A stretch of 64,000 nt of DNA from an uncultured Oscillospiraceae bacterium (GTDB lineage: Bacteria; Bacillota; Clostridia; Oscillospirales; Oscillospiraceae). The position numbers and the translations under genes were made by a program. How positions within the stretch are numbered: position 1 is the stretch's first letter; every line of letters starts with the position of its first letter. This document shows, piece after piece, positions 8,517-16,334 of this stretch. Under the pieces are notes generated by a model. That model did not search any database, was not told the origin of the DNA, and worked only from the letters and a program-made list of their open reading frames with translations. Where the stretch lies: NCBI GenBank assembly GCA_934569225.1, contig CAKTKC010000003.1, positions 62,001 through 126,000 on the forward strand, written 5' to 3'.

Positions 8517-9395
8517 TCATACCTCCTTCTTTGCGGTCTTCTTGTTCCGCTTCGTGAACAGGGCGCGAATGTTCCGGGGAGACAGCTCCCACTCGCCCAG
8601 AAGCCCGGAGGGCTTGAAGTTCAGGATAATCAGAACCAGAACGGCGTAAATGACGTAGCGGTAGCTCTGTAGGCTGCGCAGCGCCTGGGGCAGAGCGCTC
8701 AGAATAAAGGCGCCCAGGGTCGAGCCGGTGAGACTGTTGACGCCGCCGAAGAAGACCATGATGACCCAGTCGGCGCTCTTCTTCCAGCCGAAGCCGGTGG
8801 GGTCGACGTAGGACATGTAGAAGGCGTACAGACAGCCGGAATAGCTGGTCAGCGCCACGCTTAAGAGAAACGCGGTCATCTTGACCTTGGTGACGTTGAT
8901 GCCCATGGCCTTGGCGGCAAGCTCATCGCCCCGCAGAGCGATGCACTGACGGCCGTATTTGCTGTTTTTGAAGAAGGCGACCAGGGTCAGAACCACAACC
9001 GCGGAAACGGCGGTGATGCCGAGGCCCACCGTGCGGGGGATTCCGGTGAGGCCGGAGGCGCCGCCGGTGAGGAAGGTCATGCGGTTGAGCAGAGCGGCAA
9101 TCGCCTCGCCGAAGCCCAGCGTTACCAGCGAAATGTAGTCCCGGCGCAGACGGACGACGGGGTAGCCGATGAGAAAGCCCACGCCGGTCGCCATCACGAC
9201 GGCAAGAACACAGGCCAGTGCAATGGGCAGATGCGCCCGCAGCACCAGCAGTCCGGAAGCGTAGGCACCGATGGCCATGAACGCGGCCTGGCCGAGACTG
9301 AACATACCGGTCAGACCGGTAAGAACATAGACGCCGGCGACGGCAATCAGCGTAATAAATACCTGAGTGAGGATATTGGATACCAATGCAGACAT
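8517..9395 (-). CDS. livM: Branched-chain amino acid-type ABC permease, LivM type
   Basis: A 292-residue integral membrane permease of the LivM family with about eight to ten hydrophobic segments. The conserved segment SLGQAAFMAIGAYASG occurs near residues 33-48, LVTLGFGEA near 93, and a RGDELAAKAMGINV loop near 155, the region that contacts the ATPase. It forms the membrane channel with LivH. The start has AAGGAGGAGGAACAAT upstream. The C-terminal tail is basic, ending in KRNKKTAKKEV. Members of this family also transport urea, amides and other small polar solutes. Confidence 0.92.
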   Translation of the reverse strand: MSALVSNILTQVFITLIAVAGVYVLTGLTGMFSLGQAAFMAIGAYASGLLVLRAHLPIALACVLAVVMATGVGFLIGYPVVRLRRDYISLVTLGFGEAIAALLNRMTFLTGGASGLTGIPRTVGLGITAVSAVVVLTLVAFFKNSKYGRQCIALRGDELAAKAMGINVTKVKMTAFLLSVALTSYSGCLYAFYMSYVDPTGFGWKKSADWVIMVFFGGVNSLTGSTLGAFILSALPQALRSLQSYRYVIYAVLVLIILNFKPSGLLGEWELSPRNIRALFTKRNKKTAKKEV

Positions 9396-9409
9396 ATTGT
9401 TCCTCCTCC

Positions 9410-10282
9410 TTACGCTTTTTCCTGCACGTTGCTGCCGGCGATGCCCTGAGGACGAACCAGCAGGAACACCAGCATAATGGCAAACGTGGCGATCGTGGAA
9501 TAGCCGGAGCCAAGCAGGCTCAGCAGCAGGGTTTCCGTGATACCCAGAAGCAGCGCGCCGATCACGGCGCCTGTCAGACTGCCCAGGCCGCCGATGACGG
9601 AGGCGATAAAGCCCTTGACGACCAGAGAACCCAGCGACGGATACAGGGTGTACTTAATGCCCAGGAACACACCGGCGATGCCCGCCAGGATGCCGGACAG
9701 GACGAAAGCAAGCTGGATGATGCGGGTGGAATCGATGCCCATAAGCTGGGCGGTGTCGCGGTCAAAGGAAACGGCGCGCAGGGCGCGGCCAATGCGGGTT
9801 TTCTGGATGATGTATGCCAACACAAGCAGGGCTACGGCGCTGATGATGAGCATCATGGCGTCGCTGGTGGAGATCACCATGCCGCCGGCCTTGATGGTGG
9901 GATTTTTGAAAAAAGCGGGGAAATTGAAGAAATTGGAACCGGCCTTGATGGTGACCAGCCCTTCATACAAAGTACCCAGGGTGATGGACGAGACAAAGAA
10001 ATAGGTGGCGGAGGAGTGGTTTTTCAGAATGCGGCGGAAGCCGACGAATTCACCGAACAGCGAGATCAGCGCACCGGCCGCACCGGCAACCAGCAGCGTG
10101 GGCAGCAAGCCCATCCCCTTGCTGGCGGCAAGATAGTAGGCGATGAAGGCGCAGGACGTCATGGTCGCGCCGTGGGAAAAGTTGGAGAATTTCAGAATAT
10201 TGAAGATTAACGCGAAGCCGGTGGCGATCAGTGCATAAATCGAACCAGTGGCTATGCCGTTGATCAGGATCTGCAGCGACAT
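9410..10282 (-). CDS. livH: Branched-chain amino acid-type ABC permease, LivH type
   Basis: A 290-residue LivH-family permease. It opens with the characteristic NGIATGSIYALIATG segment (residues 8-22) and FSHGATM near 36, and carries the coupling loop RALRAVSFDRDTAQLMGID near 170. It forms a heteromeric channel with LivM, encoded 14 bp downstream. The start at 10282 follows GGGAGGTAAACC. A strong hairpin lies between it and the binding-protein gene and probably reduces transcription into the permease genes relative to the binding protein. Confidence 0.92.
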   Translation of the reverse strand: MSLQILINGIATGSIYALIATGFALIFNILKFSNFSHGATMTSCAFIAYYLAASKGMGLLPTLLVAGAAGALISLFGEFVGFRRILKNHSSATYFFVSSITLGTLYEGLVTIKAGSNFFNFPAFFKNPTIKAGGMVISTSDAMMLIISAVALLVLAYIIQKTRIGRALRAVSFDRDTAQLMGIDSTRIIQLAFVLSGILAGIAGVFLGIKYTLYPSLGSLVVKGFIASVIGGLGSLTGAVIGALLLGITETLLLSLLGSGYSTIATFAIMLVFLLVRPQGIAGSNVQEKA

Positions 10283-10311
10283 GGTTTACCTCCCAGTTTA
10301 GTTATTAAAAC

Positions 10312-10349
10312 AGGGCCCCCATCGCAAGGGAACGCAATGGGAGCCCTGG
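10312..10349 (-). terminator. Intercistronic hairpin between binding protein and livH (partial terminator)
   Basis: Arms at 10338-10349 and 10312-10323 pair over 11 of 12 positions (CAGGGCTCCCAT with ATGGGGGCCCTG), followed on the minus strand by TTTTA. The short U run suggests an attenuating terminator that allows excess binding protein over permease, a usual arrangement in ABC importer operons. Confidence 0.75.
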
Positions 10350-10377
10350 TTTTCAATTGGCGCGGATATCCGCAGGA

Positions 10378-11574
10378 TCAGCCGGCAAACTCTTCCAGCA
10401 TGACGGGAGTCTGGTAGTCGTAGGTGTACATGAACATACCCATACCCTTGGGCATGTGGGTGGTGGGATCCATGGTGATGTGGCCGGTTAGACCGGTGTA
10501 ATCCAGGGAAGCCATCTCCTCGCACAGGGCGGAAGCATCCAGACCGACCTTCTCGATGGACTGCTTGCAGGCCATGACGATGTCGTAGCCCAGGAAGTAC
10601 TTGTTGGGCGCGCTGACCTTGTCGGCGATCTGCTCGATCATGGCAGCGGTGGTCTCATCTTCCGTATTGATGTTGTTGATGAAGTAGACGTTGGAGCAGT
10701 CGCCGCCATAGGTGGTGTTGAAGGAGGGAGCGGCGTCCAGACCGTTGATAACCTTGCCAGTGTAGCCAAGCTCAGCGGCGGCGGTGCAGATGGCGACCAG
10801 CTGCTGGGTGTAGTTGGGGCAGTAGATGGCGTCGACACCGGCGGCAACGATGGGCTGCAGCAGGGTCTTGTAGTCGGTATCGGAAGCACCGTAGGCCACG
10901 ATCAGGGAGGGGTCAACGGTGATGCCGCCCTCGGACAGGGTGTTCAGGAAGGGATCCAGCAGGGAGACGGAGTAAGCATTCTCCTGATTGTACAGGACGC
11001 CGTAGGTCTTGAGGCCGTTCTTCAGAGCGAAGGAGGCCATGATCTGACCCTGGGTCAGAGCACTGGGCTGCAGGCAGAACATGTGGGCATAGGGGGTGCC
11101 GTCAGCCTTCAGCTGGCAGGAGGGGTCCATGGCCAGGCCGACAACGGGCACGTCGTAGCCTTCGGAGGTTTCCTTGATGGCGTTTGCAATGTTGGCAACG
11201 GGAGGCCCGACGATCAGCGCGACCTTATCGACGGTGACGGCGGTGATGTAGGCGTTGACGGCTTCGGTAACGTCGCCCTTGGTGTCGTAGGTCTTCATGA
11301 CCAGCGTCTGGCCGCCGATACCGCCGTTGGCGTTGATCTCGTCAACAGCAGCCTGAGCGCCGGCCTGAACGGATTTGCCCAGAGCGGAGGTGTTGCCGGT
11401 GATGTCCTGCAGGCAGCCGATCAGGATCTCACCCTTGGGGGCGTCGGTCTTGGTGTCGCCCGCGGGAGCGGCAGCGTTACCGGCAGAAGTGGCGGCGGGG
11501 GTGCTGGAATTGCCGCAGGCAATCAGACCCAGAGCCATGATCAGAGCCAGGGACAGTGCGAGTAGCTTTTTCAT
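10378..11574 (-). CDS. ABC transporter substrate-binding lipoprotein, LivK/LivJ type
   Basis: A 398-residue lipoprotein. The ATG at 11574 is chosen because AAAAGGAGAAACGACT lies just before it and a signal peptide follows immediately (KKLLALSLALIMALGLIAC, with the lipobox cysteine near residue 21). The mature part is a type-I periplasmic-binding fold (Peripla_BP_6) with the family hallmark ILIGCLQDITGNTSALGKS near residues 50-70. It should deliver substrate to the LivHMGF channel. Two copies of the same LacI-type palindrome lie upstream, linking uptake to the LacI regulon. The true ligand is unknown and may be a sugar acid or an amide rather than leucine. Confidence 0.92.
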   Translation of the reverse strand: MKKLLALSLALIMALGLIACGNSSTPAATSAGNAAAPAGDTKTDAPKGEILIGCLQDITGNTSALGKSVQAGAQAAVDEINANGGIGGQTLVMKTYDTKGDVTEAVNAYITAVTVDKVALIVGPPVANIANAIKETSEGYDVPVVGLAMDPSCQLKADGTPYAHMFCLQPSALTQGQIMASFALKNGLKTYGVLYNQENAYSVSLLDPFLNTLSEGGITVDPSLIVAYGASDTDYKTLLQPIVAAGVDAIYCPNYTQQLVAICTAAAELGYTGKVINGLDAAPSFNTTYGGDCSNVYFINNINTEDETTAAMIEQIADKVSAPNKYFLGYDIVMACKQSIEKVGLDASALCEEMASLDYTGLTGHITMDPTTHMPKGMGMFMYTYDYQTPVMLEEFAG

Positions 11575-11640
11575 AGTCGTTTCTCCTTTTTTGTTTTTCG
11601 GTTCCGGAGAAAGCTCTTCGGATACCGGATTTTTCTGAAA

Positions 11641-11655
11641 TGCAATCGTTTGCAA
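11641..11655 (-). promoter_or_regulatory. LacI-type operator, proximal to the binding-protein gene
   Basis: The minus strand reads TTGCAAACGATTGCA, 67 bases upstream of the binding-protein start. The sequence is shared with the distal copy at 11801-11814 and is close to the site over the dehydratase promoter. No clear -35/-10 pair could be assigned nearby, so its exact relation to the transcription start is open. Confidence 0.65.
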
Positions 11656-11800
11656 TTCAGGAGATTAAAAAGCAGGACAACATAACCAATAAAATTAGGA
11701 GATGATGCCATGCTTTTCTTTAGAATAACCATAAGATTCGACAATGTCAAGGGAGAAAACGGAAGAAACAATATTTTCGGAAGACTGCACAATTTACGAC

Positions 11801-11814
11801 TGCAAACGATTGCA
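11801..11814 (+). promoter_or_regulatory. LacI-type operator, distal copy
   Basis: TGCAAACGATTGCA lies about 160 bp from the proximal site, in opposite orientation. Paired LacI-type sites at such spacing can support DNA looping (inference). The spacer between 11575 and 11855 holds no gene. Confidence 0.6.
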
Positions 11815-11855
11815 ACTTGCACAAAGAAAATTTGCCCCCAGAGGATGCAGACATA

Positions 11856-12725
11856 CTACAGTGGATGGGGGGCGTTACCTCTCAGGAAGGACATAAGACG
11901 CACCATCCCCGGAAGCGCACGCCCTTTCCGGGAACAGAGAAATACCAGGTGGCTTTCCACGGAGCGGTTCAGGTGCAGCATACGAACCCCCTCCTGCAAG
12001 CACTGCACGGCGACGCCCTCCGCCAGCAGCGCGACGCCGGTGCCTTCCCGGACCAGCCGGGTGATATTTCCCCGCGCGGAGCCGGTATAGCAGACGTCCG
12101 GGCGGAATCCGGCCTCCCGGCACAGCGCCATGCTTGCTTCCCAAAGGCCGGTGCTTTTTTCCAGAAACAGAAAGCGCCGATCCCGATAGCGGCTTAAATC
12201 CACCCGGGACTCTGCCTGCCCCTCGTCCGCCACCAGAAGCACCAGCTCCTCACGGCGGAAAAGAACGCAGTCCCGGGACTCCGGGTAGGGCGGCAGTACG
12301 CGGCAGAAGGCGCCGTCCAGCTGGTTTTCCTCCAACAGATGGAGAATGGAAAGGTTTTGCCGTTCCTCCAGCTGTAGCGGCTGGCCGGGCATCCCGGCGG
12401 AAAAATCCGCCAGCAGCTGGGCAAAGCCGTAGCTGTCGGCAACGGGCAGCATGGCGATGTGCAGCGCCGTTTCCTCCCGGAGGGATTCCAGCATACGGCG
12501 GTATTGGGAAAGCAGCGCCTTTGCCTGGGGCAGCATATGCTCCCCCGCCGGGGTAAGGCGAATTTGCCGGCGTGTCCGGTCAAACAGGCAGACGCCCAAT
12601 TCCGTTTCCAAATGCCGGATATGCTTGGAAGCGGCGGACTGAGAGATATACAGCCGGTCTGCGCCGGAGGAAAAGCTCAGCTCCTCGGCAACGGCGGTGA
12701 AAACTTCCAGACTGCGAATATCCAT
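11856..12725 (-). CDS. LysR-family transcriptional regulator
   Basis: A 289-residue LysR regulator. The start at 12725 follows AGGAGGGTTTCCC and gives the standard N-terminus MDIRSLEVFTAVAEELSF. The winged helix-turn-helix (ADRLYISQSAASKHIRHLE, about residues 22-40) is followed by a substrate-binding-like effector domain. It is divergent from the FucI-like isomerase gene at 12907, and a T-N11-A-type palindrome lies between them, the normal arrangement for a LysR protein controlling the divergent gene and itself. The effector is unknown. Confidence 0.9.
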   Translation of the reverse strand: MDIRSLEVFTAVAEELSFSSGADRLYISQSAASKHIRHLETELGVCLFDRTRRQIRLTPAGEHMLPQAKALLSQYRRMLESLREETALHIAMLPVADSYGFAQLLADFSAGMPGQPLQLEERQNLSILHLLEENQLDGAFCRVLPPYPESRDCVLFRREELVLLVADEGQAESRVDLSRYRDRRFLFLEKSTGLWEASMALCREAGFRPDVCYTGSARGNITRLVREGTGVALLAEGVAVQCLQEGVRMLHLNRSVESHLVFLCSRKGRALPGMVRLMSFLRGNAPHPL

Positions 12726-12738
12726 GGGAAACCCTCCT

Positions 12739-12753
12739 ATTCCAGTTTGGAAT
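12739..12753. promoter_or_regulatory. LysR-type binding site in the divergent intergenic region
   Basis: ATTCCAGTTTGGAAT is a 6+3+6 perfect inverted repeat that fits the T-N11-A LysR box pattern. It sits 14 bp upstream of the LysR start and 20 bp upstream of the -35 of the divergent promoter. A half-site (TGGAAT) recurs at 12768. Confidence 0.6.
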
Positions 12754-12772
12754 ATGTTATCAGAAAATGGAA

Positions 12773-12801
12773 TTGATTGCAAGGGATATTCGCATTATAA
12801 T
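12773..12801 (+). promoter_or_regulatory. Sigma-A-type promoter for the isomerase gene
   Basis: TTGATT (12773-12778) and TATAAT (12796-12801) are spaced by 17 bases, giving a leader of about 100 bases before the ATG at 12907. Confidence 0.65.
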
Positions 12802-12906
12802 CAAAAAAGGATGCGGTGTGCCCCCGAAAATTGTCAACACGCCCAAAGGGCGGCTTTGATGCCCGATCAAGGCATTGCCGTCAAAAACAGAAAGGACGAG
12901 AAGATT

Positions 12907-14166
12907 ATGAAAACTGTCTATGCATTCCTTGCGGCGAACCGGTATTGGCCGAACCGTGACCGCATGAAGGCCGTGTATGAGGAGCTGTGTGAACGGCTTT
13001 GCTGCAAGAAGGACGCCAGGCTCATCACGGACGGCGACGCCGTCGCTCTGCCCGAAGGGGACTGCGTGGTCATTGTTCCCATGAGCGGCGCGGTACAGCA
13101 GCGGATCCTGGATATCGCGTCTCATTTCCGGGTGTCGGTGCTGTACGGCGCGTACATCAGCGGCAATGCTTCGGATGCTGCCGGGCAGGACATGATGCGG
13201 GCGAATGCGGCGCCCACCCTGATGGACACCTGGGCGGTACTCCACCGCAGAAGCAGGCATACGCTTCTGGCGCTGAATCAGGTGGATCTGGCGGAGAAAC
13301 TTCGGGTTCTGGAGGCGTACTGCCATGTGGACGGAGCGACGGTGCTGAAAATCGGGCAGACGGAACCCTGGGTGGTGAGCAACGCTTCCGACACGAAGTG
13401 CTATGAGGAACGGTTTGGAGTAAAGATCGTTCCGGTTGCCCAGGAGGAGCTGGAATCGCTGTTTGCCGCCACGACACGGGAACAGGCGGCAAAATACTTT
13501 GACTGGTTCACCGGCCATTCCCAGGGCTGCGTGGAGCCGACCCAGGAGGATCTGTGGAACGGCTCCCGAATGGCCTGCGCGCTGGTGACGCTGCTGGAAA
13601 AGTATCATGCGGACGCTACGGCCCTTGCCTGCTTTAAGCTGCTTCGCACCGGGATGACCGCCTGCCTCGGAGTGAGCTATGTGAATAACAGCACGGACAT
13701 GTGCGTCAGCTGCGAATGCGATATGGACAGCGCCATTACCATGCTCGTCATGAAAAAGCTGACCGATACCCGCCTTTGGATGGCAAATCCCGGGATTCAT
13801 CCGGACGGAACCATCAATTTCAGCCATTGCACCAGCCCGGTGTGCTGTACCGGCTGCGCGGCGCACTGCATTCTGCGCAGTCATCACGAAAGCGGGATCG
13901 GCGTCAGCTTACAGGTAACGATGCCGGAAAACTGCCGCGTGACGGCCTGCCGCATTTCCAACGAGGCCGCGGATATGACCATTCAGCTGGGCGTATCCGT
14001 TCCGGGCGTCTATGAAGAGGCATGCCGCACCCAGATGTATGTCCGCTTTGATGATATGGCGCATTATCTGGATACGGTATTGGGCTGTCATCAGGTATTT
14101 GCCTTTGAGGATATCTCTGATCGTCTGCACCAGATCGCGAACATTTTCGGTCTGCGGGTGAGATAA
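12907..14166 (+). CDS. L-fucose/L-arabinose isomerase family protein
   Basis: A 419-residue protein related to the FucI/AraA superfamily of metal-dependent aldose-ketose isomerases, which interconvert sugars such as L-fucose and L-fuculose. The likely metal-binding segment VSCECDMDSAITMLVMKKL lies near residues 265-283 and a C-terminal beta-barrel follows. The N-terminal part is divergent, so a different sugar or a non-isomerase role is possible. The ATG at 12907 is chosen because GAAAGGACGAG precedes it; the open frame extends further upstream without a better start. It is controlled by its own promoter and probably by the divergent LysR protein. A bidirectional terminator follows at 14210. 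Confidence 0.7.
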   Translation: MKTVYAFLAANRYWPNRDRMKAVYEELCERLCCKKDARLITDGDAVALPEGDCVVIVPMSGAVQQRILDIASHFRVSVLYGAYISGNASDAAGQDMMRANAAPTLMDTWAVLHRRSRHTLLALNQVDLAEKLRVLEAYCHVDGATVLKIGQTEPWVVSNASDTKCYEERFGVKIVPVAQEELESLFAATTREQAAKYFDWFTGHSQGCVEPTQEDLWNGSRMACALVTLLEKYHADATALACFKLLRTGMTACLGVSYVNNSTDMCVSCECDMDSAITMLVMKKLTDTRLWMANPGIHPDGTINFSHCTSPVCCTGCAAHCILRSHHESGIGVSLQVTMPENCRVTACRISNEAADMTIQLGVSVPGVYEEACRTQMYVRFDDMAHYLDTVLGCHQVFAFEDISDRLHQIANIFGLRVR

Positions 14167-14209
14167 AACGCCGGTATGGCAGGCAGATATCCAAAAGAGC
14201 AAACGAAAA

Positions 14210-14238
14210 CGCTCCCACCCTGCGTTAAGGTGGGAGCG
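14210..14238. terminator. Bidirectional hairpin terminator
   Basis: Arms CGCTCCCACC (14210-14219) and GGTGGGAGCG (14229-14238) are perfectly complementary. It lies between the convergent isomerase and ferredoxin-like genes and can serve both; an A-rich run on its left gives a U-rich tract for the minus-strand transcript. Confidence 0.8.
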
Positions 14239-14253
14239 TCTGTGCGTGAAGAA

Positions 14254-14952
14254 TTATACTCTGTCCAGGATCCGACCGTCGGTGGAGACGATCACCACGT
14301 CCCAGGGGATCATCTTTCCGCTGTTCAGCAGCGCTTTCTTGACCGCCTGCTCTATACCGCCGCAGCAGGGGACTTCCATCCGGACAACGGTGATGCTGCG
14401 GATGTCGTTGTGTTTCAGAATTTCCGTGAGCTTCTCGGAATAGTCCACGGCGTCCAGTTTGGGGCAGCCTACCAGCGTGATGCGGCCTTTGATGAAATCC
14501 TGATGGAAATTGGCGTAGGCGTAGGCCGTGCAGTCGGCGGCGACCAGAAGCTTTGCCCCGTCAAACCAGGGGGCGTTCACGGGCGCAAGCTTGATCTGCA
14601 CCGGCCACTGGCGCAGCTGGGACTGCTGGGGCGTCCTGACGTCGCAGGGGGATTCCTCCCGGTGAATGGCCCGTGCCGCGGTGCCGGGGCAGCCGCAGGG
14701 CAGCTTTTCTTCCTTCTTCGCCTTCGCGGCCAGAACGGCGGCTTCGTCGTAGGCGGCCGCTTCCCGCTCCACAAAGGTGATCGCGCCGGTGGGGCAGGCA
14801 GGGAGACAGTCCCCCAGACCGTCGCAATAGTCGTCCCGCATCAGCTGCGCCTTGCCGTCTACCATGGCGATGGCGCCCTCGTGGCACGCCGCCGCACAGG
14901 CGCCGCAGCCGTTGCATTTTTCCCGGTTGATTTCAATAATTCTGCGAATCAT
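14254..14952 (-). CDS. 4Fe-4S dicluster ferredoxin-like protein
   Basis: A 232-residue cytoplasmic iron-sulfur protein. Two [4Fe-4S] motifs lie in the N-terminal 60 residues: CNGCGACAAAC (about 13-23), and a second with the variant start CDGLGDC leading to LPACPTG. Further cysteines (KLPCGCPG, the central DCTAY, VGCPK and VPCCGG) suggest extra metal or cluster sites. Proteins of this type usually act in electron transfer or redox sensing in anaerobes. It is divergent from a Crp/Fnr regulator across an 86-bp spacer containing a perfect palindrome, so that regulator probably controls it. Confidence 0.8.
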   Translation of the reverse strand: MIRRIIEINREKCNGCGACAAACHEGAIAMVDGKAQLMRDDYCDGLGDCLPACPTGAITFVEREAAAYDEAAVLAAKAKKEEKLPCGCPGTAARAIHREESPCDVRTPQQSQLRQWPVQIKLAPVNAPWFDGAKLLVAADCTAYAYANFHQDFIKGRITLVGCPKLDAVDYSEKLTEILKHNDIRSITVVRMEVPCCGGIEQAVKKALLNSGKMIPWDVVIVSTDGRILDRV

Positions 14953-14968
14953 AATCTGTTCCTCCTGA

Positions 14969-14997
14969 TTGACTTTATGGCTACAGTTTACTATACT
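14969..14997 (+). promoter_or_regulatory. Promoter of the Crp/Fnr-family gene
   Basis: TTGACT (14969-14974) and TATACT (14992-14997) with a 17-base spacer, 42 bp before the ATG. Confidence 0.7.
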
Positions 14998-15011
14998 ATT
15001 GCAAAAAGATA

Positions 15012-15027
15012 TGTTGGAATTCCAACA
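15012..15027. promoter_or_regulatory. 16-bp perfect palindrome, likely Crp/Fnr-family operator
   Basis: TGTTGGAATTCCAACA is fully self-complementary. It lies after the expected transcription start of the regulator and overlaps the bases just before its ribosome binding site (AAAGGAG). Both position and symmetry suggest autorepression by the encoded dimeric regulator, and possibly control of the divergent ferredoxin-like gene. Confidence 0.65.
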
Positions 15028-15038
15028 AAGGAGCGATT

Positions 15039-15713
15039 ATGGAAGCATATTATGAAATATTGTCCCAATGTCCGCTGTTCGCGGGCATTTCCCGGCAGGA
15101 AATGCCGGAAATACTGGACTGCCTGGACAAAAAGGTGGTCGAGATACCAAAAGGCGACCCGGTGTTCCTGGAGGGGGAGCCTGCCCGGTTTGTGGGGGTG
15201 GTGCTGTCCGGCGGGGTGCAGATCGTCCGGGACGATTACTACGGAAACCGAAGCGTGCTGACGGTGGTTGCGCCCGGCGGGATGTTTGCGGAAGCCTTCG
15301 TCTGCGCGGGGCTGGACGCCTTGCCGGTGAGCGCCTTCGCCGTGCAGAGCAGCACCGTGCTCCTGCTGGATTGCAGCCGGGTGATGACCGGCTGCGGCCA
15401 TGACTGCCTGTTCCACAGCCGGCTGGTCTATAACCTTCTGCGGGGCATGGCCAGGAAAAATCTGGCGCTGACGGAGAAAATACGCTTCATGTCCCGGAAA
15501 ACGACCCGGGAAAAGCTGATGGAATTCCTGCTCGATCAGGCGAAGCGCCACGGCAGCGCGGAGTTTACGATCCCCTATGACCGTCAGGCGCTGGCGGATT
15601 ATCTTGGCGTGGAGCGAAGCGCCATGTCGGCGGAGATCGGGAAGTTGCGGAAGGACGGGCTGATCGAAACCAGCGGCGCGTGGTTCCGGGTGGCGGCTGC
15701 GGAGATGGAATAA
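15039..15713 (+). CDS. Crp/Fnr-family transcriptional regulator
   Basis: A 224-residue regulator with an N-terminal cyclic-nucleotide-binding-type beta-barrel (residues 1-120, including PLFAGISRQE and the glycine-rich GVVLSGGVQIVRDD) and a C-terminal winged helix-turn-helix (YDRQALADYLGVERSAMSAEI, about 182-202). It lacks the clustered N-terminal cysteines of FNR, so an FNR-like iron-sulfur cluster is unlikely. Clostridial proteins of this kind often sense redox or nitrosative stress beside ferredoxin or hcp genes (family knowledge). The divergent iron-sulfur gene and shared palindrome fit that. The start follows AAAGGAGCGATT. Confidence 0.88.
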   Translation: MEAYYEILSQCPLFAGISRQEMPEILDCLDKKVVEIPKGDPVFLEGEPARFVGVVLSGGVQIVRDDYYGNRSVLTVVAPGGMFAEAFVCAGLDALPVSAFAVQSSTVLLLDCSRVMTGCGHDCLFHSRLVYNLLRGMARKNLALTEKIRFMSRKTTREKLMEFLLDQAKRHGSAEFTIPYDRQALADYLGVERSAMSAEIGKLRKDGLIETSGAWFRVAAAEME

Positions 15714-15788
15714 TTACAAACCTGTAACAATATGTGGAATCTGACGGCTTTTCCGGCACAAGATATTGTGCAAACTACAAAATGTATA

Positions 15789-15829
15789 TTGACAATTTCT
15801 CTATTCGGTCTTATAATACCGAATAGAGA
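15789..15829 (+). promoter_or_regulatory. Promoter of riboswitch R1 with a 12-bp inverted repeat around the -10
   Basis: TTGACA (15789-15794) and TATAAT (15812-15817) are spaced by 17 bases and match consensus. A perfect 12-bp inverted repeat (TCTCTATTCGGT at 15798-15809, ACCGAATAGAGA at 15818-15829) brackets the -10. A repressor bound there would block initiation, giving a second control layer above the riboswitch (inference). Confidence 0.75.
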
Positions 15830-15839
15830 AACACGAGCA

Positions 15840-16036
15840 GAGGCACTGCGTCCGTAACGGCGGTTTCGTCAGGGGCAGGGCTTAACAAGGAAATGGGGTA
15901 ATCGGAGGTTTCCGGAAGCCCCGCATTGACCAATACCGTGTGCGTTTAGAAGCCTGTCCGTTGGCGAAAGCCAGTCATTGGGGCGACCTGAGAAGGCAGG
16001 GCAGGTTTTGCTTGAGACGCGAGTCGGGAGACCTAC
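15840..16036 (+). ncRNA. Cobalamin riboswitch R1
   Basis: The 3' half is clear: AAAGCCAGTCATTGGGG followed by GAGAAGGC, and the B12-box-like AGTCGGGAGACCTAC at 16022-16036. The 5' core (GGAAATGGGGTAATC) is more divergent than in R2 or R3. It directly follows a consensus promoter and is followed by a terminator hairpin, so it fits a transcription-attenuating cobalamin aptamer. Confidence 0.75.
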
Positions 16037-16060
16037 TGTTTCGTCAGAATGTTGCTTCGG

Positions 16061-16113
16061 AATGGTCATGGCGATGTTCTACCCGTCGGTGGAACACGCG
16101 ATGACCATTTTTT
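16061..16113 (+). terminator. Intrinsic terminator of riboswitch R1
   Basis: AATGGTCAT and ATGACCATT form the base of a long imperfect stem (16061-16109) and a run of T follows to 16113. Its place 24 bases after the B12 box suits a riboswitch expression platform. Confidence 0.8.
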
Positions 16114-16149
16114 GCGTGGTTTCTCTAAAATTACAACCTAATTCATGTT

Positions 16150-16324
16150 TCCGTGGCCGGGCGGGGCGTTCAGACTGCCCGGCTGAACAAGAGAACGGGG
16201 TGCGAGTCCCCACGCTGCCGGCACTGTAAGTGTCGAGACGGCCTGCCGTTGGTGAAAGCCAGTCATTGGAGCAATCCGAGAAGGCAGACAGGCCGCCGCT
16301 CGAGACACAAGTCAGGAGACCTAC
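16150..16324 (+). ncRNA. Cobalamin riboswitch R2
   Basis: All conserved blocks are recognisable: GAACAAGAGAACGGGGTGCG, GTCCCCACGCTGCCGGCACT with GTAA next, AAAGCCAGTCATTGGAGCAA with CCGAGAAGGC, and the B12 box AGTCAGGAGACCTAC at 16310-16324. It follows R1 and its terminator in tandem. Ten bases after the B12 box a 218-bp inverted-repeat element begins, so the original expression platform appears displaced. Confidence 0.88.
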
Positions 16325-16334
16325 GGAAACCTTT

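Noticed and set aside
7038..11574. Firm assignment of the Liv-type importer to leucine/isoleucine/valine
   Set aside because: The family transports many solutes, and the local LacI operators and sugar-type enzymes argue against a confident branched-chain amino acid call.
1..11574. A sulfoquinovose or similar sulfosugar pathway
   Set aside because: The SDR plus IlvD/Edd plus dehydrogenase mix could suggest it, but there is no recognisable sulfoquinovosidase, aldolase or sulfonate transporter, so there is no positive evidence.
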